Shown: in pieces, positions 7,843 to 17,619 of the stretch | How positions within the stretch are numbered: the stretch's first letter is position 1 | How the letters are laid out: the number at the start of each line of letters is the position of its first letter | NCBI RefSeq assembly: GCF_000621705.1 | Contig: NZ_JHXO01000005.1 | Span: 372,001-436,000 of the forward strand | From: Prolixibacter bellariivorans ATCC BAA-1284 | Lineage (GTDB): Bacteria; Bacteroidota; Bacteroidia; Bacteroidales; Prolixibacteraceae | DNA length: 64,000 nt | Direction: 5' to 3' | Program-made: the position numbers and the translations under genes | Notes under the pieces: model-generated | The model's input: the letters and a program-made list of their open reading frames with translations, nothing else | The model's database searches: none | What the model was told of the DNA's origin: nothing

Positions 7843-9193
7843 GAATTTTCGACTTTCCGTTGTACTAAGGGTATTGGCCCTGATTGCTACTATCGTGCTG
7901 ATGGTGGTTCTCTTTCTGTTGACAGATTACTATCTGACCAGCTTATTGGTACTGATAGTGCTGATTTATGAGGTATATTCACTGATATCGTTTGTCGAGA
8001 CAACCAATACCTTACTGACTAACTTTCTGGAATCCCTTCGGTATTCCGATTTTTCGCGCACATACGAAATTTCCGGTGCCGGGAAATCATTTGACCGGTT
8101 AAACGAATCATTTAATCAGGTTATCAGTGATTTTAGAAAAGTTCGTGAAGAGCGGGAGCAAAATTATTTCTATTTGCGGACAGTAGTTGAACATATAGGT
8201 ATTGGGTTAATCGCTTATCGTCAGAATGGTGAGGTTGAGTTGATAAATAATGCCACAAAAAAATTATTTCAGCTTGTGCAGTTGAATAATCTGAAGGAAT
8301 TGGAATCGGTTTCACCGGAACTGATGAATGGTCTAATGAATATTAGTAATGGCGATAATATTCTGGTTCGGATAAGGGCGAAAGATGAAATTTTGCAATT
8401 GGCTATTTATGCCACAGAGTTCAAAGTGTCTGATAAGAATATTCGTCTCGTTTCCATCAAAGATATCCAAAGCGAGTTAGAAGAGAAGGAGATGGAGAGT
8501 TGGCAGAAACTTATCAGGGTGCTGACGCACGAAATCATGAACTCCATCACGCCCATTGCTTCGTTGACTCAAACGCTTGATTATTTGATTAAGGATGTTC
8601 GTGAACGATATGATAATATTTTTTCTGACGAAGGGGAAGCCGAAGTCGTTGAGGAGGTTGAAATGGCGTTGAAAACGATTCATAAGAGAAGTACGGGTTT
8701 GCTTCATTTCGTCGAATCGTACCGGAACCTGACACGGATTCCCAATCCGAATTATTCCATATTTTCAGTGAGTCGATTGTTCGAGACGATTTCATCGTTG
8801 ATGAAAGAAGAAATTCACCGGAAGGGAATTACCTGTGAGGTGAATGTAGAACCACCCAACCTGGAGCTTTCGGCCGACGAACAACTCATCGAACAGGTTA
8901 TTATTAACCTTGTCCGGAATTCCATTCAGGCGCTTGAAAAAACGGATAATCCGCGAATTTCGATGAAGTCGTTACTGGATCAACGCGGTCGGATTTTGAT
9001 ACAGATTTCTGATAACGGACAAGGAATTCTACCTGAAGTATTGGATAGAATTTTTGTACCTTTCTTCACTACGAAACCAAAGGGTAGCGGCATCGGGTTA
9101 AGTTTGTCAAGACAGATTCTGCGACTTCATGGCGGAACATTAACAGTGCATTCCGAACCGGACGTGGAGACAATTTTTACCCTCCGGTTTTAA
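7832..9193 (+). CDS. Sensor histidine kinase, cognate of the sigma-54 regulator
   Basis: Starting at the ATG at 7832 gives 453 residues and an 11-bp overlap with the regulator gene, which signals translational coupling. Two membrane segments (about 10-30 and 34-54) leave almost no periplasmic loop, so the signal is probably sensed in the membrane or cytoplasm. A PAS-like region follows (about 100-210), then a His box LTHEIMNSITPIASLTQ, N box INLVRNSIQAL, and ATP-lid motifs DNGQGI and GSGIGLSLS. The HEIMNSI His box and the gene pairing with an NtrC-type regulator are a common Bacteroidota layout next to FtsX-type transporters, where cell-envelope stress is a suspected input (inference). Confidence 0.9.
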   Translation: MGSRNFRLSVVLRVLALIATIVLMVVLFLLTDYYLTSLLVLIVLIYEVYSLISFVETTNTLLTNFLESLRYSDFSRTYEISGAGKSFDRLNESFNQVISDFRKVREEREQNYFYLRTVVEHIGIGLIAYRQNGEVELINNATKKLFQLVQLNNLKELESVSPELMNGLMNISNGDNILVRIRAKDEILQLAIYATEFKVSDKNIRLVSIKDIQSELEEKEMESWQKLIRVLTHEIMNSITPIASLTQTLDYLIKDVRERYDNIFSDEGEAEVVEEVEMALKTIHKRSTGLLHFVESYRNLTRIPNPNYSIFSVSRLFETISSLMKEEIHRKGITCEVNVEPPNLELSADEQLIEQVIINLVRNSIQALEKTDNPRISMKSLLDQRGRILIQISDNGQGILPEVLDRIFVPFFTTKPKGSGIGLSLSRQILRLHGGTLTVHSEPDVETIFTLRF

Positions 9194-9205
9194 CCGAAAA
9201 AATTT

Positions 9206-9859
9206 ATGATGGGACGTTGGTGGTGGAAAAATTTGATAAAGTGGCTATCGGGGATGCTCCTTGCCGGATTTTTGCTTCTGATAGCTGGTTATTTTATTAT
9301 TTCTGCGTATTCCCAGCCCTATCTGTATCAGTCGCTGACTGAAATTCCCGAAAATAAATGCGGGCTTGTTCTGGGAACGAGTAAATATGTTGCGGAAGGG
9401 ACCGAAAATCTGTTCTATCGTTACCGGATAGAAGCTGCTGTTCGGCTCTACAAAAGCAAGAAGGTTCGATATCTGATTGTGAGTGGCGATAACCGTTACC
9501 GGAATTACAACGAGCCGGTAACCATGCAAAAAGATTTGGTGGAGGCTGGTGTTCCGGTTAATCATATCTATCTTGATTATGCCGGTTTTCGGACTTTTGA
9601 TTCCGTGGTACGCTGCCGCGAAATTTTTGGTCAACAGAAATTTACCATCATCAGTCAGCCTTTTCATAACGAGCGGGCCGTTTTTATTGCCCGTACAAAG
9701 GGGATAGAAGCCATTGGTTACAATGCACGCGAAGTCTCCGGAGTGCCGGCCTGGAAAGTGCACATACGCGAAGCTGGTGCGAGAATACGGGGATATTTTG
9801 ATTTGTTGACGGGCGCTCAACCCCATTTTCTGGGTAAAAAAGTGACTATTCCTGATTGA
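9206..9859 (+). CDS. SanA/YdcF-like membrane-anchored DUF218 protein
   Basis: A 217-residue protein with one N-terminal membrane segment (about 14-34) and a DUF218 core: GLVLGTSKYVAEG, YLIVSGDNRYRNYNEP, VPVNHIYLDYAGFRT and FTIISQPFHNERAVFIAR. This matches SanA, a periplasmic-facing protein linked in enterobacteria to envelope barrier function and vancomycin resistance at high temperature; the reaction is unknown. It begins 12 bp after the kinase stop, so it is probably co-transcribed with the two-component genes, consistent with an envelope-stress role. Confidence 0.85.
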   Translation: MMGRWWWKNLIKWLSGMLLAGFLLLIAGYFIISAYSQPYLYQSLTEIPENKCGLVLGTSKYVAEGTENLFYRYRIEAAVRLYKSKKVRYLIVSGDNRYRNYNEPVTMQKDLVEAGVPVNHIYLDYAGFRTFDSVVRCREIFGQQKFTIISQPFHNERAVFIARTKGIEAIGYNAREVSGVPAWKVHIREAGARIRGYFDLLTGAQPHFLGKKVTIPD

Positions 9860-9967
9860 GTTATTTCTCCGATATCTTTGTAATTGTTACATTTAAGGTT
9901 AGTAAACCAAACGTAAAAGTGGAGTTGCCCAACTTTCTGCTTTTTCACTACCATCTAACTAAAGACA

Positions 9968-11344
9968 ATGAAAAAATATTCCGTTGTACATTTTCTAACT
10001 ATGTCGGTTGCGACAGGAGCTCTGGTGGCATCCTGTTCGAGTGCAAAAACACAGCCCACGGAAGATAACAACAAACATTCGCCCAATTTCATTATTCTGT
10101 TTGCCGACGATTTAGGTTACGGAGATTTAGCCTGTTATGGGCATCCAACGATTAAAACGCCTAATCTGGATAAAATGGCGTCCGAAGGGATTCGCTTGAC
10201 TTCCTTTTATGTTGCAGCGCCATCCTGTACTCCGTCGAGGGCGAGCCTGCTAACCGGGCGATTGCCCATGCGAACCGGATTACCGCGTGTGATTGGACCG
10301 GAAGCTTCCATTGGTCTGCCTGCTTCAGAGATAACGATTGCCGAGGCCTTGAAAGAGAAAAGGTATGCTACCATGTGCATCGGGAAATGGCACCTGGGCG
10401 ATCAGGAGAAGTTCAATCCGGTTAACAATGGATTTGATGAGTATTACGGACTTCTCTACTCGAATGATATGCAGCCGCCCTGGGTGAATACCGATAAACC
10501 GCTGGCACTTTATCACAATACTGAAGCGATTGAGCATCCGGTTATTCAACAAACACTAACGAAACGCTACACGGAATGGGGAACGAAGTTTATTCGCACA
10601 CATGCTGACAAACCTTTTTTTCTGTACCTGGCTTATTCCATGCCACACGTTCCCATTTTTGCATCGGATGAGTTTAAGGGACATTCGCGGGCAGGAGAGT
10701 ATGGTGATGTGATTGAAGAAATCGATTGGAGTGTCGGGCAGATTCTGGCTACGTTAAAAGAGCTGGGACTCGATGAACGCACGATGGTTGTATTTTCGTC
10801 TGACAACGGACCATGGCAGGAGATGCCTGACCGGATGTTTGGCAATGACTCTGTCCAGCCATGGGATTGCGGAAATACCGCTGGATTACGTGGGCATAAG
10901 CACCTGACTTTTGATGGCGGCCAGCGAGTGCCGGGTATTTTTAGGTGGCCGGGAACGATTCCGGCGGGACAGGTTTCTGCTGATATGGCTTCAACGCTGG
11001 ATATTTTTCCGACCCTGTTATCTCTAGCGGATATTTCTATTCCGGAAGACAGGGTGATTGACGGTGTTAATATTATCGATTTTCTGGAAGGAAAAACTCC
11101 TTCACCAGTGCATCAGTTTTACTTTTACCGGCACGAAATGTTGCAGGCATACCGGAGGGATAGCTGGAAATTGCGATATCTTCCAAATGAAAAAAATCCT
11201 GAGAAATCAACTCTTCAACTTTTTAACATGGATTCAGATCCGTATGAGATGTATAACCGGGCGAAGGAATTCCCTGAAAAAGTCGAGGAAATGACTCGTA
11301 CGATGAGTGATTTCGATGAACAATTAAGGGAGTCTCTGCAATAG
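9968..11344 (+). CDS. Sulfatase (S1 family), lipoprotein
   Basis: 458 residues. A lipobox-type signal LVASC places a lipidated Cys at residue 23. The metal-binding start FADDLGYGD (D47, D48), the formylglycine site C87-T-P-S-R, GKWHLG and SSDNGPW are all present. The Cys-type motif means it needs a formylglycine-generating enzyme or anaerobic maturase, not seen in this window. It would remove sulfate from a glycan or small sulfate ester; the substrate cannot be read from sequence alone. A TATCTTTG box (9873-9880), the Bacteroidota -7 consensus, precedes it. The esterase gene 96 bp downstream may share its transcript. Confidence 0.9.
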   Translation: MKKYSVVHFLTMSVATGALVASCSSAKTQPTEDNNKHSPNFIILFADDLGYGDLACYGHPTIKTPNLDKMASEGIRLTSFYVAAPSCTPSRASLLTGRLPMRTGLPRVIGPEASIGLPASEITIAEALKEKRYATMCIGKWHLGDQEKFNPVNNGFDEYYGLLYSNDMQPPWVNTDKPLALYHNTEAIEHPVIQQTLTKRYTEWGTKFIRTHADKPFFLYLAYSMPHVPIFASDEFKGHSRAGEYGDVIEEIDWSVGQILATLKELGLDERTMVVFSSDNGPWQEMPDRMFGNDSVQPWDCGNTAGLRGHKHLTFDGGQRVPGIFRWPGTIPAGQVSADMASTLDIFPTLLSLADISIPEDRVIDGVNIIDFLEGKTPSPVHQFYFYRHEMLQAYRRDSWKLRYLPNEKNPEKSTLQLFNMDSDPYEMYNRAKEFPEKVEEMTRTMSDFDEQLRESLQ

Positions 11345-11440
11345 TTTTGTCGGCTTTTTGAGTTCATAATTCTTGTTAAAACAGTCTGCAGGCTGCCAGG
11401 AATCATTATTTTTATCCATTCAATACGTAATAGTTATCCT

Positions 11441-12568
11441 ATGAATTTCCGAAAAGCTCAGCTCTCTCTCGTTTTCACCATTGTAATTCTCTTTCATTTT
11501 AAGGCTTTTGCCGGACAACCGGAGAAGCAATTTATCGATGCCGCTAATCCGGCTATTCGGTATGTAGGGCGGATTGATTTTTCAAACAAGGAGAACCCTC
11601 GGTTTGACTGGCCCGGAGTCTATATCCAGTTTCAGTTTACCGGAAAATCATGTGCGGTGAAAATGAGTGATACACGACATGATTATTTTCAAGTGTTGGT
11701 TGATGATTTATCTGCTAAGGTAATGAAGGTGAATAGCGATACGGTTTTGGTGATTGCTGAAGAACTAAAAAATGGGCTACACAGGGTTCAGATAGTTAAG
11801 AGGACAGAAGGTGAGCAGGGAACGGCAACTTTCAGTGGGATTTATTTGGATAAAGGCGCTAAAGTCTCTCCATGGCCTGAGATACCGAAACACAAGATTC
11901 AGTTCATCGGGAATTCCATTACCTGTGGCTATGGTGTGGAAGGAAAATCGAAAAATGAGCACTTCAAACCGGAGACGGAAAATAGTTATGAAAGTTATGC
12001 ACCCATAACGGCTCGAGCATTTGATGCCGATTATCACCTGGTATCTCATTCGGGCTATGGAGTCGTTCGGAATTATGGCTATAAAGAGAAAACTTCGCCC
12101 AACCCAATGCCTTCGAAATATGATCAGGTGTATGATATGAAGGAGGAGCCCAAGTGGGATTTCTCATCATGGATACCGGATGCAGTGGTGATTAACCTGG
12201 GAACTAACGATTTTTCCACCCATCCTTTTCCTGATAAGGCTGTATTTCAAAGAGGTTATGAGAATATGATTTTACAGGTGAAAAAGAACTATCCGGGGGT
12301 GCCGGTTTTCTGCATCGTTGGTCCCATGACAGACGAACCTTGTTATTCCTACGTAAAGGAGATGGTCGAAGCCTTCCGGGAGGTTCACAAAGTCAATAAT
12401 GTTTATTTTGTCGGTATTCCTACCTATTTGATGGTTTCTGACCATGATTTGGGGGCCGACTCTCATCCAAATTATTCCGGGCAAAAAAAATCAGCTGCAT
12501 TTTTAGTTCCGGTAATGGCTTCCGTTTTGGGGTGGTCGTACAGCGAGGATGAATTCAGACATAAATAG
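11441..12568 (+). CDS. CE2-like SGNH/GDSL carbohydrate esterase, secreted
   Basis: 375 residues with a signal peptide (to about residue 25, ending FAG). The N-terminal beta-sandwich (about 35-150: RFDWPGVYIQFQFTGKSC) is followed by an SGNH hydrolase domain with the nucleophile block IQFIGNSITCGYG, the Asn block VVINLGTNDF and the catalytic DSHPNYSGQ near the C-terminus. This two-domain order is that of carbohydrate esterase family 2, which removes acetyl groups from sugars. It sits between a sulfatase and a sialate O-acetylesterase, so a role in deacetylating a decorated polysaccharide is likely, though these genes are not in one clear cluster. Confidence 0.85.
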   Translation: MNFRKAQLSLVFTIVILFHFKAFAGQPEKQFIDAANPAIRYVGRIDFSNKENPRFDWPGVYIQFQFTGKSCAVKMSDTRHDYFQVLVDDLSAKVMKVNSDTVLVIAEELKNGLHRVQIVKRTEGEQGTATFSGIYLDKGAKVSPWPEIPKHKIQFIGNSITCGYGVEGKSKNEHFKPETENSYESYAPITARAFDADYHLVSHSGYGVVRNYGYKEKTSPNPMPSKYDQVYDMKEEPKWDFSSWIPDAVVINLGTNDFSTHPFPDKAVFQRGYENMILQVKKNYPGVPVFCIVGPMTDEPCYSYVKEMVEAFREVHKVNNVYFVGIPTYLMVSDHDLGADSHPNYSGQKKSAAFLVPVMASVLGWSYSEDEFRHK

Positions 12569-12697
12569 CTGAAATAGCAGAAGAATATATGGGTATAGCC
12601 TTGAGAATAGTTGGATTGATAGCAAATGTTTTTCTTCAACTGTATGTAATCAATCGATAAGTGTTAATAATATATGTAAGAATATATATTACTGGTA

Positions 12698-12727
12698 TTT
12701 GAATCTCTGAAAAAATATGTATTTTTG
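12698..12727 (+). promoter_or_regulatory. Bacteroidota-type promoter (TTTG-N18-TATTTTTG)
   Basis: TTTG at 12698-12701, 18 bp, then TATTTTTG at 12720-12727, close to the primary sigma consensus TTTG-N19-TAnnTTTG. It would give a leader of about 165 nt for the gene at 12898. The rest of the gap between 12569 and 12897 shows no other feature. Confidence 0.55.
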
Positions 12728-12897
12728 TGATATGGATTACCGTTTAGGTCTATCAGTTTTTTTTGGGAAAGCTACTTAAAATAGGGGTTTAATTTTATTG
12801 AAAGCTATCATCTTCCTGGAATAGAACAGTGACCTTTACTTATGCATGTGTATTATTTTGTGTGGATAGTTAACGTATTTCGAGAAATTCACTACTT

Positions 12898-13428
12898 ATG
12901 GATGAGTTTTTTTCGCCGGATGATGTGCGTAATTTTATGAACAGAAGTACAACCGATCGGCAACGGTTAATACTGTTTCTCTTATATAATTACGGTATTA
13001 CTGTACCTGAGATGATTCAGATAACTTCGGCCCAGTTTATGGTCAAGCGTGAATTTATTATTTTCAAATTTATCAGGGAGAGTACAAAGAAGGAACACCA
13101 CTATAAAATCCAATTTGAAAATTATCGCTTGTTTTATCGGGTTTTAAAGGGCCTTCAGGATCATGAGACTTTGTTACACAAAGATAAAAATATGCCAGTA
13201 TCGGAAGCATTGATTAAGAATGATTTATTTGATGTGGCTGTTACCATGAATCAAAAAATTACTCCCGGCAGTTTATTCGACAGTCATCTGTTTTGGCTGT
13301 TCCGAAAGGGGGTATCATTTCCGCAGGCTGTTGCTGAATATGGTATCTCGATGTCAGGGAAACCTTATAAAATATGGGAGAAAGCAATGCTAGCAGGTAT
13401 GCAATGGCCCTATTTGCTTGAACCATAG
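12898..13428 (+). CDS. Degenerate tyrosine-recombinase-like protein
   Basis: A 176-residue soluble protein without signal or membrane segment. Residues about 21-45 (RLILFLLYNYGITVPEMIQI) match the box I region of phage integrase/Xer catalytic domains, which reads LLYxTGLRxSEL, but the catalytic Arg is replaced by Thr. A later segment DSHLFWLFRKGVSFPQAVAE resembles box II (HxLRHTFAT) without its Arg, and a Tyr near the end (GKPYKIWEKA) falls where the nucleophile region would be. It is likely an inactivated recombinase fold that may still bind DNA; it is not a fragment, since start, stop and terminator are intact. No known name. Confidence 0.5.
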   Translation: MDEFFSPDDVRNFMNRSTTDRQRLILFLLYNYGITVPEMIQITSAQFMVKREFIIFKFIRESTKKEHHYKIQFENYRLFYRVLKGLQDHETLLHKDKNMPVSEALIKNDLFDVAVTMNQKITPGSLFDSHLFWLFRKGVSFPQAVAEYGISMSGKPYKIWEKAMLAGMQWPYLLEP

Positions 13429-13446
13429 ATTTGCATTGAACAAAAT

Positions 13447-13482
13447 AAAAACGGCTCGCATTTTATCGTGTGAGCCGTTTTT
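13447..13482. terminator. Bidirectional terminator
   Basis: Stem AAAAACGGCTC / GAGCCGTTTTT (13447-13457 with 13472-13482), A-rich on one side and T-rich on the other, between two convergent genes. Confidence 0.9.
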
Positions 13483-13496
13483 ATTTTGCTTTTTAA

Positions 13497-15473
13497 TTAC
13501 CAGTTATCCGTTCGAAAGGGAGATGCCGGTAAATCAGCGCTGTTATACAGGTTAGCGTCATCCGGATTGTCTGCCCAGCCATAGCGAACTGCCACTGGAT
13601 TTTTTACGTCGGAGCTGAAGACCACAACCGTGGCGGAATTGACTAAAACAGCTTTCGCCCAGTGAAACTTCTTATCGGCTCCGGCTACGGCAAAGCCTTT
13701 CAGATAGCCATATTTATCATGAACTTTAAGCCCGTCACCCACATGGTCGAATGTGAGGAAAACTCTCGATTTATCAATATCCATGTGGTCAAACATCGGT
13801 CCGGAATATACCAAATCCTTGTTGTATGCAATCTTCAGCGCCGGCAACGACAGTCTGTAACCAACGGATTGCTTATCCTTCGGATGAATATTTCCTCCTT
13901 CACCGACGTCGATAGCTACTGCCATTCCGGTATTCGGTAATTCCAACGCTTTGGTTTGAGCTTCGCGTAAGCGTGCCCAGTTACTGTCACCTGGTTGTTT
14001 TTGAGGAGCCATGTAATTTGCCAACTGAACAAAAAGGAAGGGAAAATCTCCTTCATTCCAATGCATCCGCCAGTCTTTGATCAAATTTGGGAAAATCCGT
14101 TGATATTGAGTCGGACGGTCAGCGTTCGACTCACCCTGGTACCAGATTACTCCTTTAATTCCGTAAGGTATAATTGGATTGACCATCCCATTGTACAACA
14201 ACGTAGGATAGTCGTTGGGGCCAGGCGAAATGGCATTGGCGTTTATCTTGCCGAATCTGAATTTCCAGTTGCCTGCCAGCGGAATGTTTTCACCATCAAT
14301 CTGCAGATTTAATTGGTTTGCGCTGCCATATATTCCGCCGCCACCACCGGTATCTTCTACCCGAACAGTAATTACATTCTTGCCACTTTTCAGCACGCCC
14401 TCTGGAATTTCGTAATGCCGGTCCTTGTCGTAGGCGTTCATGGTTTTTCCTACCGGGACACCGTTGACCCAGGTTTGGTCAGAGTCATCAATTTTCTGGA
14501 GGTTCAGTTTGGCTGGTTTGCCAGCATCCTCCGGCGAAATCTCGATCGTTTTTCGGAACCATGCAACACCATCGATTGACTCATAGCCACGACTTTCCCA
14601 TAATCCCGGGAGTTGCATCGACTTCCAGCCTGAGTCGTCATAGCTGGTAGCAGCCCAGAGTGCTTTTCCATCGACAAGGCCTTCGTCCTTCACCGGGAAT
14701 TCACCCAGTTTAGCTTTGATTTCAGCTTCTTTGCTCTCCTTGTATTTCTTCAGATCCAGTTTGTGCAATGCGGCCAGCATTGGGGCAAAATCAGAATCGT
14801 TTGCCATGGTTTCCGCACTGGTCCATGATTCGGCAACGGTACCTCCCCATGAGGTGCAAATGATACCGACGGGGACACCCAGTTTTTTGTACAAATCGCG
14901 GGCGAAAAAATATCCTACTGCCGAGAAATCTCCTACGGTTGCTGACGAACATTCGAGCCATTCACCATCTTCCAAATCCTTTTGCGGAGTCTGGGCAATC
15001 TTTTTCGGAACTGTGAAAAGTCTTATTTCGGGATAGTTGTCAGCATCAGATATTTCTTGCTGATAGTTATTTACTCCGCGGTAGCTTTGATTGATGCTGT
15101 CGACCGGAAACTCCATATTGGATTGTCCGGAACAAACCCACACTTCACCCACCATGATGTTTTCGAAAACCATCGTGTTTTTGCCTTTGATGGTCATCGA
15201 GTAAGGACCTCCGGCATTCATTTCCGGAAGTTTTAATTTCCATTTTCCGTCATTGCCGGCCCGGGTTTTAACGGTATTTCCATCTATGGAAACACTTACT
15301 TTTTCATGTGGTGAGGCCCAGCCCCAAACCGGTATTTCCATGCCTTGTTGCAGCACCATACCGCAGTTGAATATGCGCGGCATCGTTATCTGTGCTTTTC
15401 CCTGGAAAGAAAAAGACATGGCGATCAACATTACCAGCATTGTCCTGGTAAGATTGTGTGAAAAAATTTTCAT
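13497..15473 (-). CDS. Sialate O-acetylesterase family protein, secreted
   Basis: 658 residues with a signal peptide (cut near GKAQ, residue 28). The SGNH-type active site is split as usual in this family: VCSGQSNMEFPVDS (about 110-125), GVIWYQGESNADRP (about 440) and the His in NIHPKDKQSVGYRL. A beta-galactosidase-like jelly roll is inserted at about 265-405 (WFRKTIEI, TWVNGVPVG). Family members remove O-acetyl groups from sialic acid or xylan-type glycans in the periplasm. The gene stands alone before a bidirectional terminator. The family is clear; the substrate is open. Confidence 0.88.
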   Translation of the reverse strand: MKIFSHNLTRTMLVMLIAMSFSFQGKAQITMPRIFNCGMVLQQGMEIPVWGWASPHEKVSVSIDGNTVKTRAGNDGKWKLKLPEMNAGGPYSMTIKGKNTMVFENIMVGEVWVCSGQSNMEFPVDSINQSYRGVNNYQQEISDADNYPEIRLFTVPKKIAQTPQKDLEDGEWLECSSATVGDFSAVGYFFARDLYKKLGVPVGIICTSWGGTVAESWTSAETMANDSDFAPMLAALHKLDLKKYKESKEAEIKAKLGEFPVKDEGLVDGKALWAATSYDDSGWKSMQLPGLWESRGYESIDGVAWFRKTIEISPEDAGKPAKLNLQKIDDSDQTWVNGVPVGKTMNAYDKDRHYEIPEGVLKSGKNVITVRVEDTGGGGGIYGSANQLNLQIDGENIPLAGNWKFRFGKINANAISPGPNDYPTLLYNGMVNPIIPYGIKGVIWYQGESNADRPTQYQRIFPNLIKDWRMHWNEGDFPFLFVQLANYMAPQKQPGDSNWARLREAQTKALELPNTGMAVAIDVGEGGNIHPKDKQSVGYRLSLPALKIAYNKDLVYSGPMFDHMDIDKSRVFLTFDHVGDGLKVHDKYGYLKGFAVAGADKKFHWAKAVLVNSATVVVFSSDVKNPVAVRYGWADNPDDANLYNSADLPASPFRTDNW

Positions 15474-15515
15474 AATGTGCGTTTTAATATAATAGCTTGA
15501 ATCGTATTGGATGAT

Positions 15516-16301
15516 TTACAGCGTGATGGTTCCTTCAAGGAATGTTTTGGCCTGCCCGGAAAGCAAAACGCGGTCGCCGGTAAGGTGACACCGCATTTTC
15601 CCGCCACGTTCACTAAGTTGGATGGCTTCAAATTCGAGCTGGTTCATCCGGTGTGCCCAGAAAGGAGTCAAGGATGTATGCGCAGAGCCAGTCACCGGAT
15701 CTTCGTTGACTCCTACAGCCGGAGCAAAGAAACGGGATACGAAGTCACTATTGTAGCCCGGAGCCGTTACGATAACGCCTCGTGCTTCTACATCGGCCAG
15801 ACGGGAAAAGTCAGGGGTCATTTCTTCAATGTCTTCCTGTGCCGGGTAATAGAGCAAATAGTCGGTTTTTCCTTTCCAGATTTCTTCCGGTTTTTTGCCC
15901 AAAGCTTCAATTAATCCTTTAGGAGGTATTGCCGGTTCCAGTTTATCAGCCGGGAAATTGAGGGTCAGAAGACCTTTGTCTTTTTTTACCTGTAGTTCGC
16001 CGCTTTTGCGCGTTTTGAAAACGAGTGGATTCTTGGTGCATCCCATGTGATGGAAAAGAACATGGGCCGTTGCCAGCGTGGCATGTCCACATAAGGCTAC
16101 TTCCACTTTAGGTGTAAACCACCGGAGTTCGTAGTCATGTAGGCTGCGCACGAAAAAGGCCGTTTCCGATAAATTATTCTCCATGGCAATTTGTTGTAGG
16201 ACATTATCTTCGGGCCACTCTTCCAGCGGGCAAACAGCAGCCGGATTTCCTTCAAATAACTTGGAGGTAAAGGCGTCGACCTGAAAAACGGGTATTTTCA
16301 T
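15516..16301 (-). CDS. PhzF-family isomerase-like protein
   Basis: Started at the ATG at 16301 (MKIPVFQVDAFT), the conserved family N-terminus; an upstream ATG would add 18 unrelated residues. The 261-residue protein has the catalytic Glu block NNLSETAFF, CGHATLATAHVLF and the C-terminal GVNEDPVTGSAHTSLTPFW, so both repeats of the diaminopimelate-epimerase-like fold are intact. The closest characterised member, PhzF, isomerises a dihydro-hydroxyanthranilate; most bacterial relatives have no known substrate. No biosynthetic cluster surrounds it. Confidence 0.9.
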   Translation of the reverse strand: MKIPVFQVDAFTSKLFEGNPAAVCPLEEWPEDNVLQQIAMENNLSETAFFVRSLHDYELRWFTPKVEVALCGHATLATAHVLFHHMGCTKNPLVFKTRKSGELQVKKDKGLLTLNFPADKLEPAIPPKGLIEALGKKPEEIWKGKTDYLLYYPAQEDIEEMTPDFSRLADVEARGVIVTAPGYNSDFVSRFFAPAVGVNEDPVTGSAHTSLTPFWAHRMNQLEFEAIQLSERGGKMRCHLTGDRVLLSGQAKTFLEGTITL

Positions 16302-16468
16302 GTGTTTGTTTTTAACGATACTGTATTCAACCTTAACAGGAATGAAGGTTAGCAACTGGTCATCAGCATGGCGGTTTTCTCATCGAAATGAAACGTGATT
16401 TCTACCACAATCCGCCGAGAACCAAAGATAATAACTTTTGGTATCGGTTGAACTCTTCTGTTTTCGGT

Positions 16469-17587
16469 CTAACTCCAAACCCCGGGAACCGGAGCGTGGC
16501 AGAACTGACATTTTCCTTCCGTCAGATTGTTTTTCATGATACGAAAACCTTTTCGTTCAATAACCACCTGATGGCATTTGGGACAAAGCGTATTGGAGGC
16601 ATTGCTTCCCGGCAGGTTCCCGATATAGACAAACTTCAGGCCTTCCTGAAGCGCGATATTCCTTGCTTTTGTGAGTGTATTGGCGGGGGTTGCCGGCAGT
16701 TGCTGTAATTTATATTGAGGAAAAAACCGGCTGAAGTGTATCGGCGTTTCATCAAAGCTGTTTTTTGTCAGCCAGCCACACATCTCTTTTACCATATCCA
16801 TGTCGTCGGTCCACCCGGGAATGACCAGGTTGGTGATTTCGAGCCAAACTCCTTCCTCTTTCAATATTTTCAGGGTACGAAGAACGGGCTCGAGCGAACC
16901 GGTGTTCAACCGGACGTAAATATCATCGCTAAAGGATTTCAGGTCGATGTTGGCCGCATCGATGACTTTGGTGAGTTTTCGCAGTGGTTCTTCATTTACG
17001 TAGCCATTGGAAACGAGGATGTTTTTAATGCCTTCCTGGTGAGCTTTTTCCGATGAATCGTAAGTGTATTCATAGAAAACAAGCGGCTCGGCATATGTGT
17101 AAGCAATCGATTGGCAGTTGTTGCCGATGGATGAAGCAACCACTTGCTCCGGAAACAGTTCCTGATTCCGGGTTTCTGCCGGAGTTGCCTGTGAAATTTG
17201 CCAGTTCTGGCAGTTCAGGCAAACAAGATTACATCCCGCTGTAGCGATGGAAAAGGAACGGCTTCCCGGCAGGAAATGATACAACGGTTTTTTTTCCACC
17301 GGATCGATGTGAATAGCGCACGGGTTTCCATAGGCCGTTGTATAAAGCTTGTTGTCCCGGTTGATTCTCGTTCGGCAGTCACCGGTATCGTTCAGGCTGA
17401 TGTTGCATTCATTCGGGCAAAGAGTACATTTCACACCGCGACCTGTTACCTTGTAATAACGAGCTTCGCGCTGGTATTTTTTCGGCACTGAGTTATTGGC
17501 TGCCAGTGTCGGAATAAAGGCCATTCCCAGCGTTCCCATCAACCCGGTTTTGATGCATTTGCGTCTGGATATCGAAGGCGGTTTCAT
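16469..17587 (-). CDS. AmmeMemoRadiSam system radical SAM protein, Tat-type signal
   Basis: 372 residues. The N-terminus SRRKCIKTG (residues 7-15) followed by a hydrophobic stretch looks like a twin-arginine signal, so the folded Fe-S enzyme may be exported, which is unusual for radical SAM proteins. The radical SAM cluster motif C-N-L-V-C-L-N-C is present near residue 120. Further Cys pairs lie before it (CTLCPNEC) and at the C-terminus (CPKC, CQFC). It forms an operon with the Memo-AMMECR1 fusion and a large membrane protein; the three proteins define the AmmeMemoRadiSam system, whose product is unknown. The gap from the membrane-protein gene is 32 bp. Confidence 0.9.
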   Translation of the reverse strand: MKPPSISRRKCIKTGLMGTLGMAFIPTLAANNSVPKKYQREARYYKVTGRGVKCTLCPNECNISLNDTGDCRTRINRDNKLYTTAYGNPCAIHIDPVEKKPLYHFLPGSRSFSIATAGCNLVCLNCQNWQISQATPAETRNQELFPEQVVASSIGNNCQSIAYTYAEPLVFYEYTYDSSEKAHQEGIKNILVSNGYVNEEPLRKLTKVIDAANIDLKSFSDDIYVRLNTGSLEPVLRTLKILKEEGVWLEITNLVIPGWTDDMDMVKEMCGWLTKNSFDETPIHFSRFFPQYKLQQLPATPANTLTKARNIALQEGLKFVYIGNLPGSNASNTLCPKCHQVVIERKGFRIMKNNLTEGKCQFCHAPVPGVWS

Positions 17588-17619
17588 GACGAAAGTTTTT
17601 GGCGTTTACGTTTTCAGGT

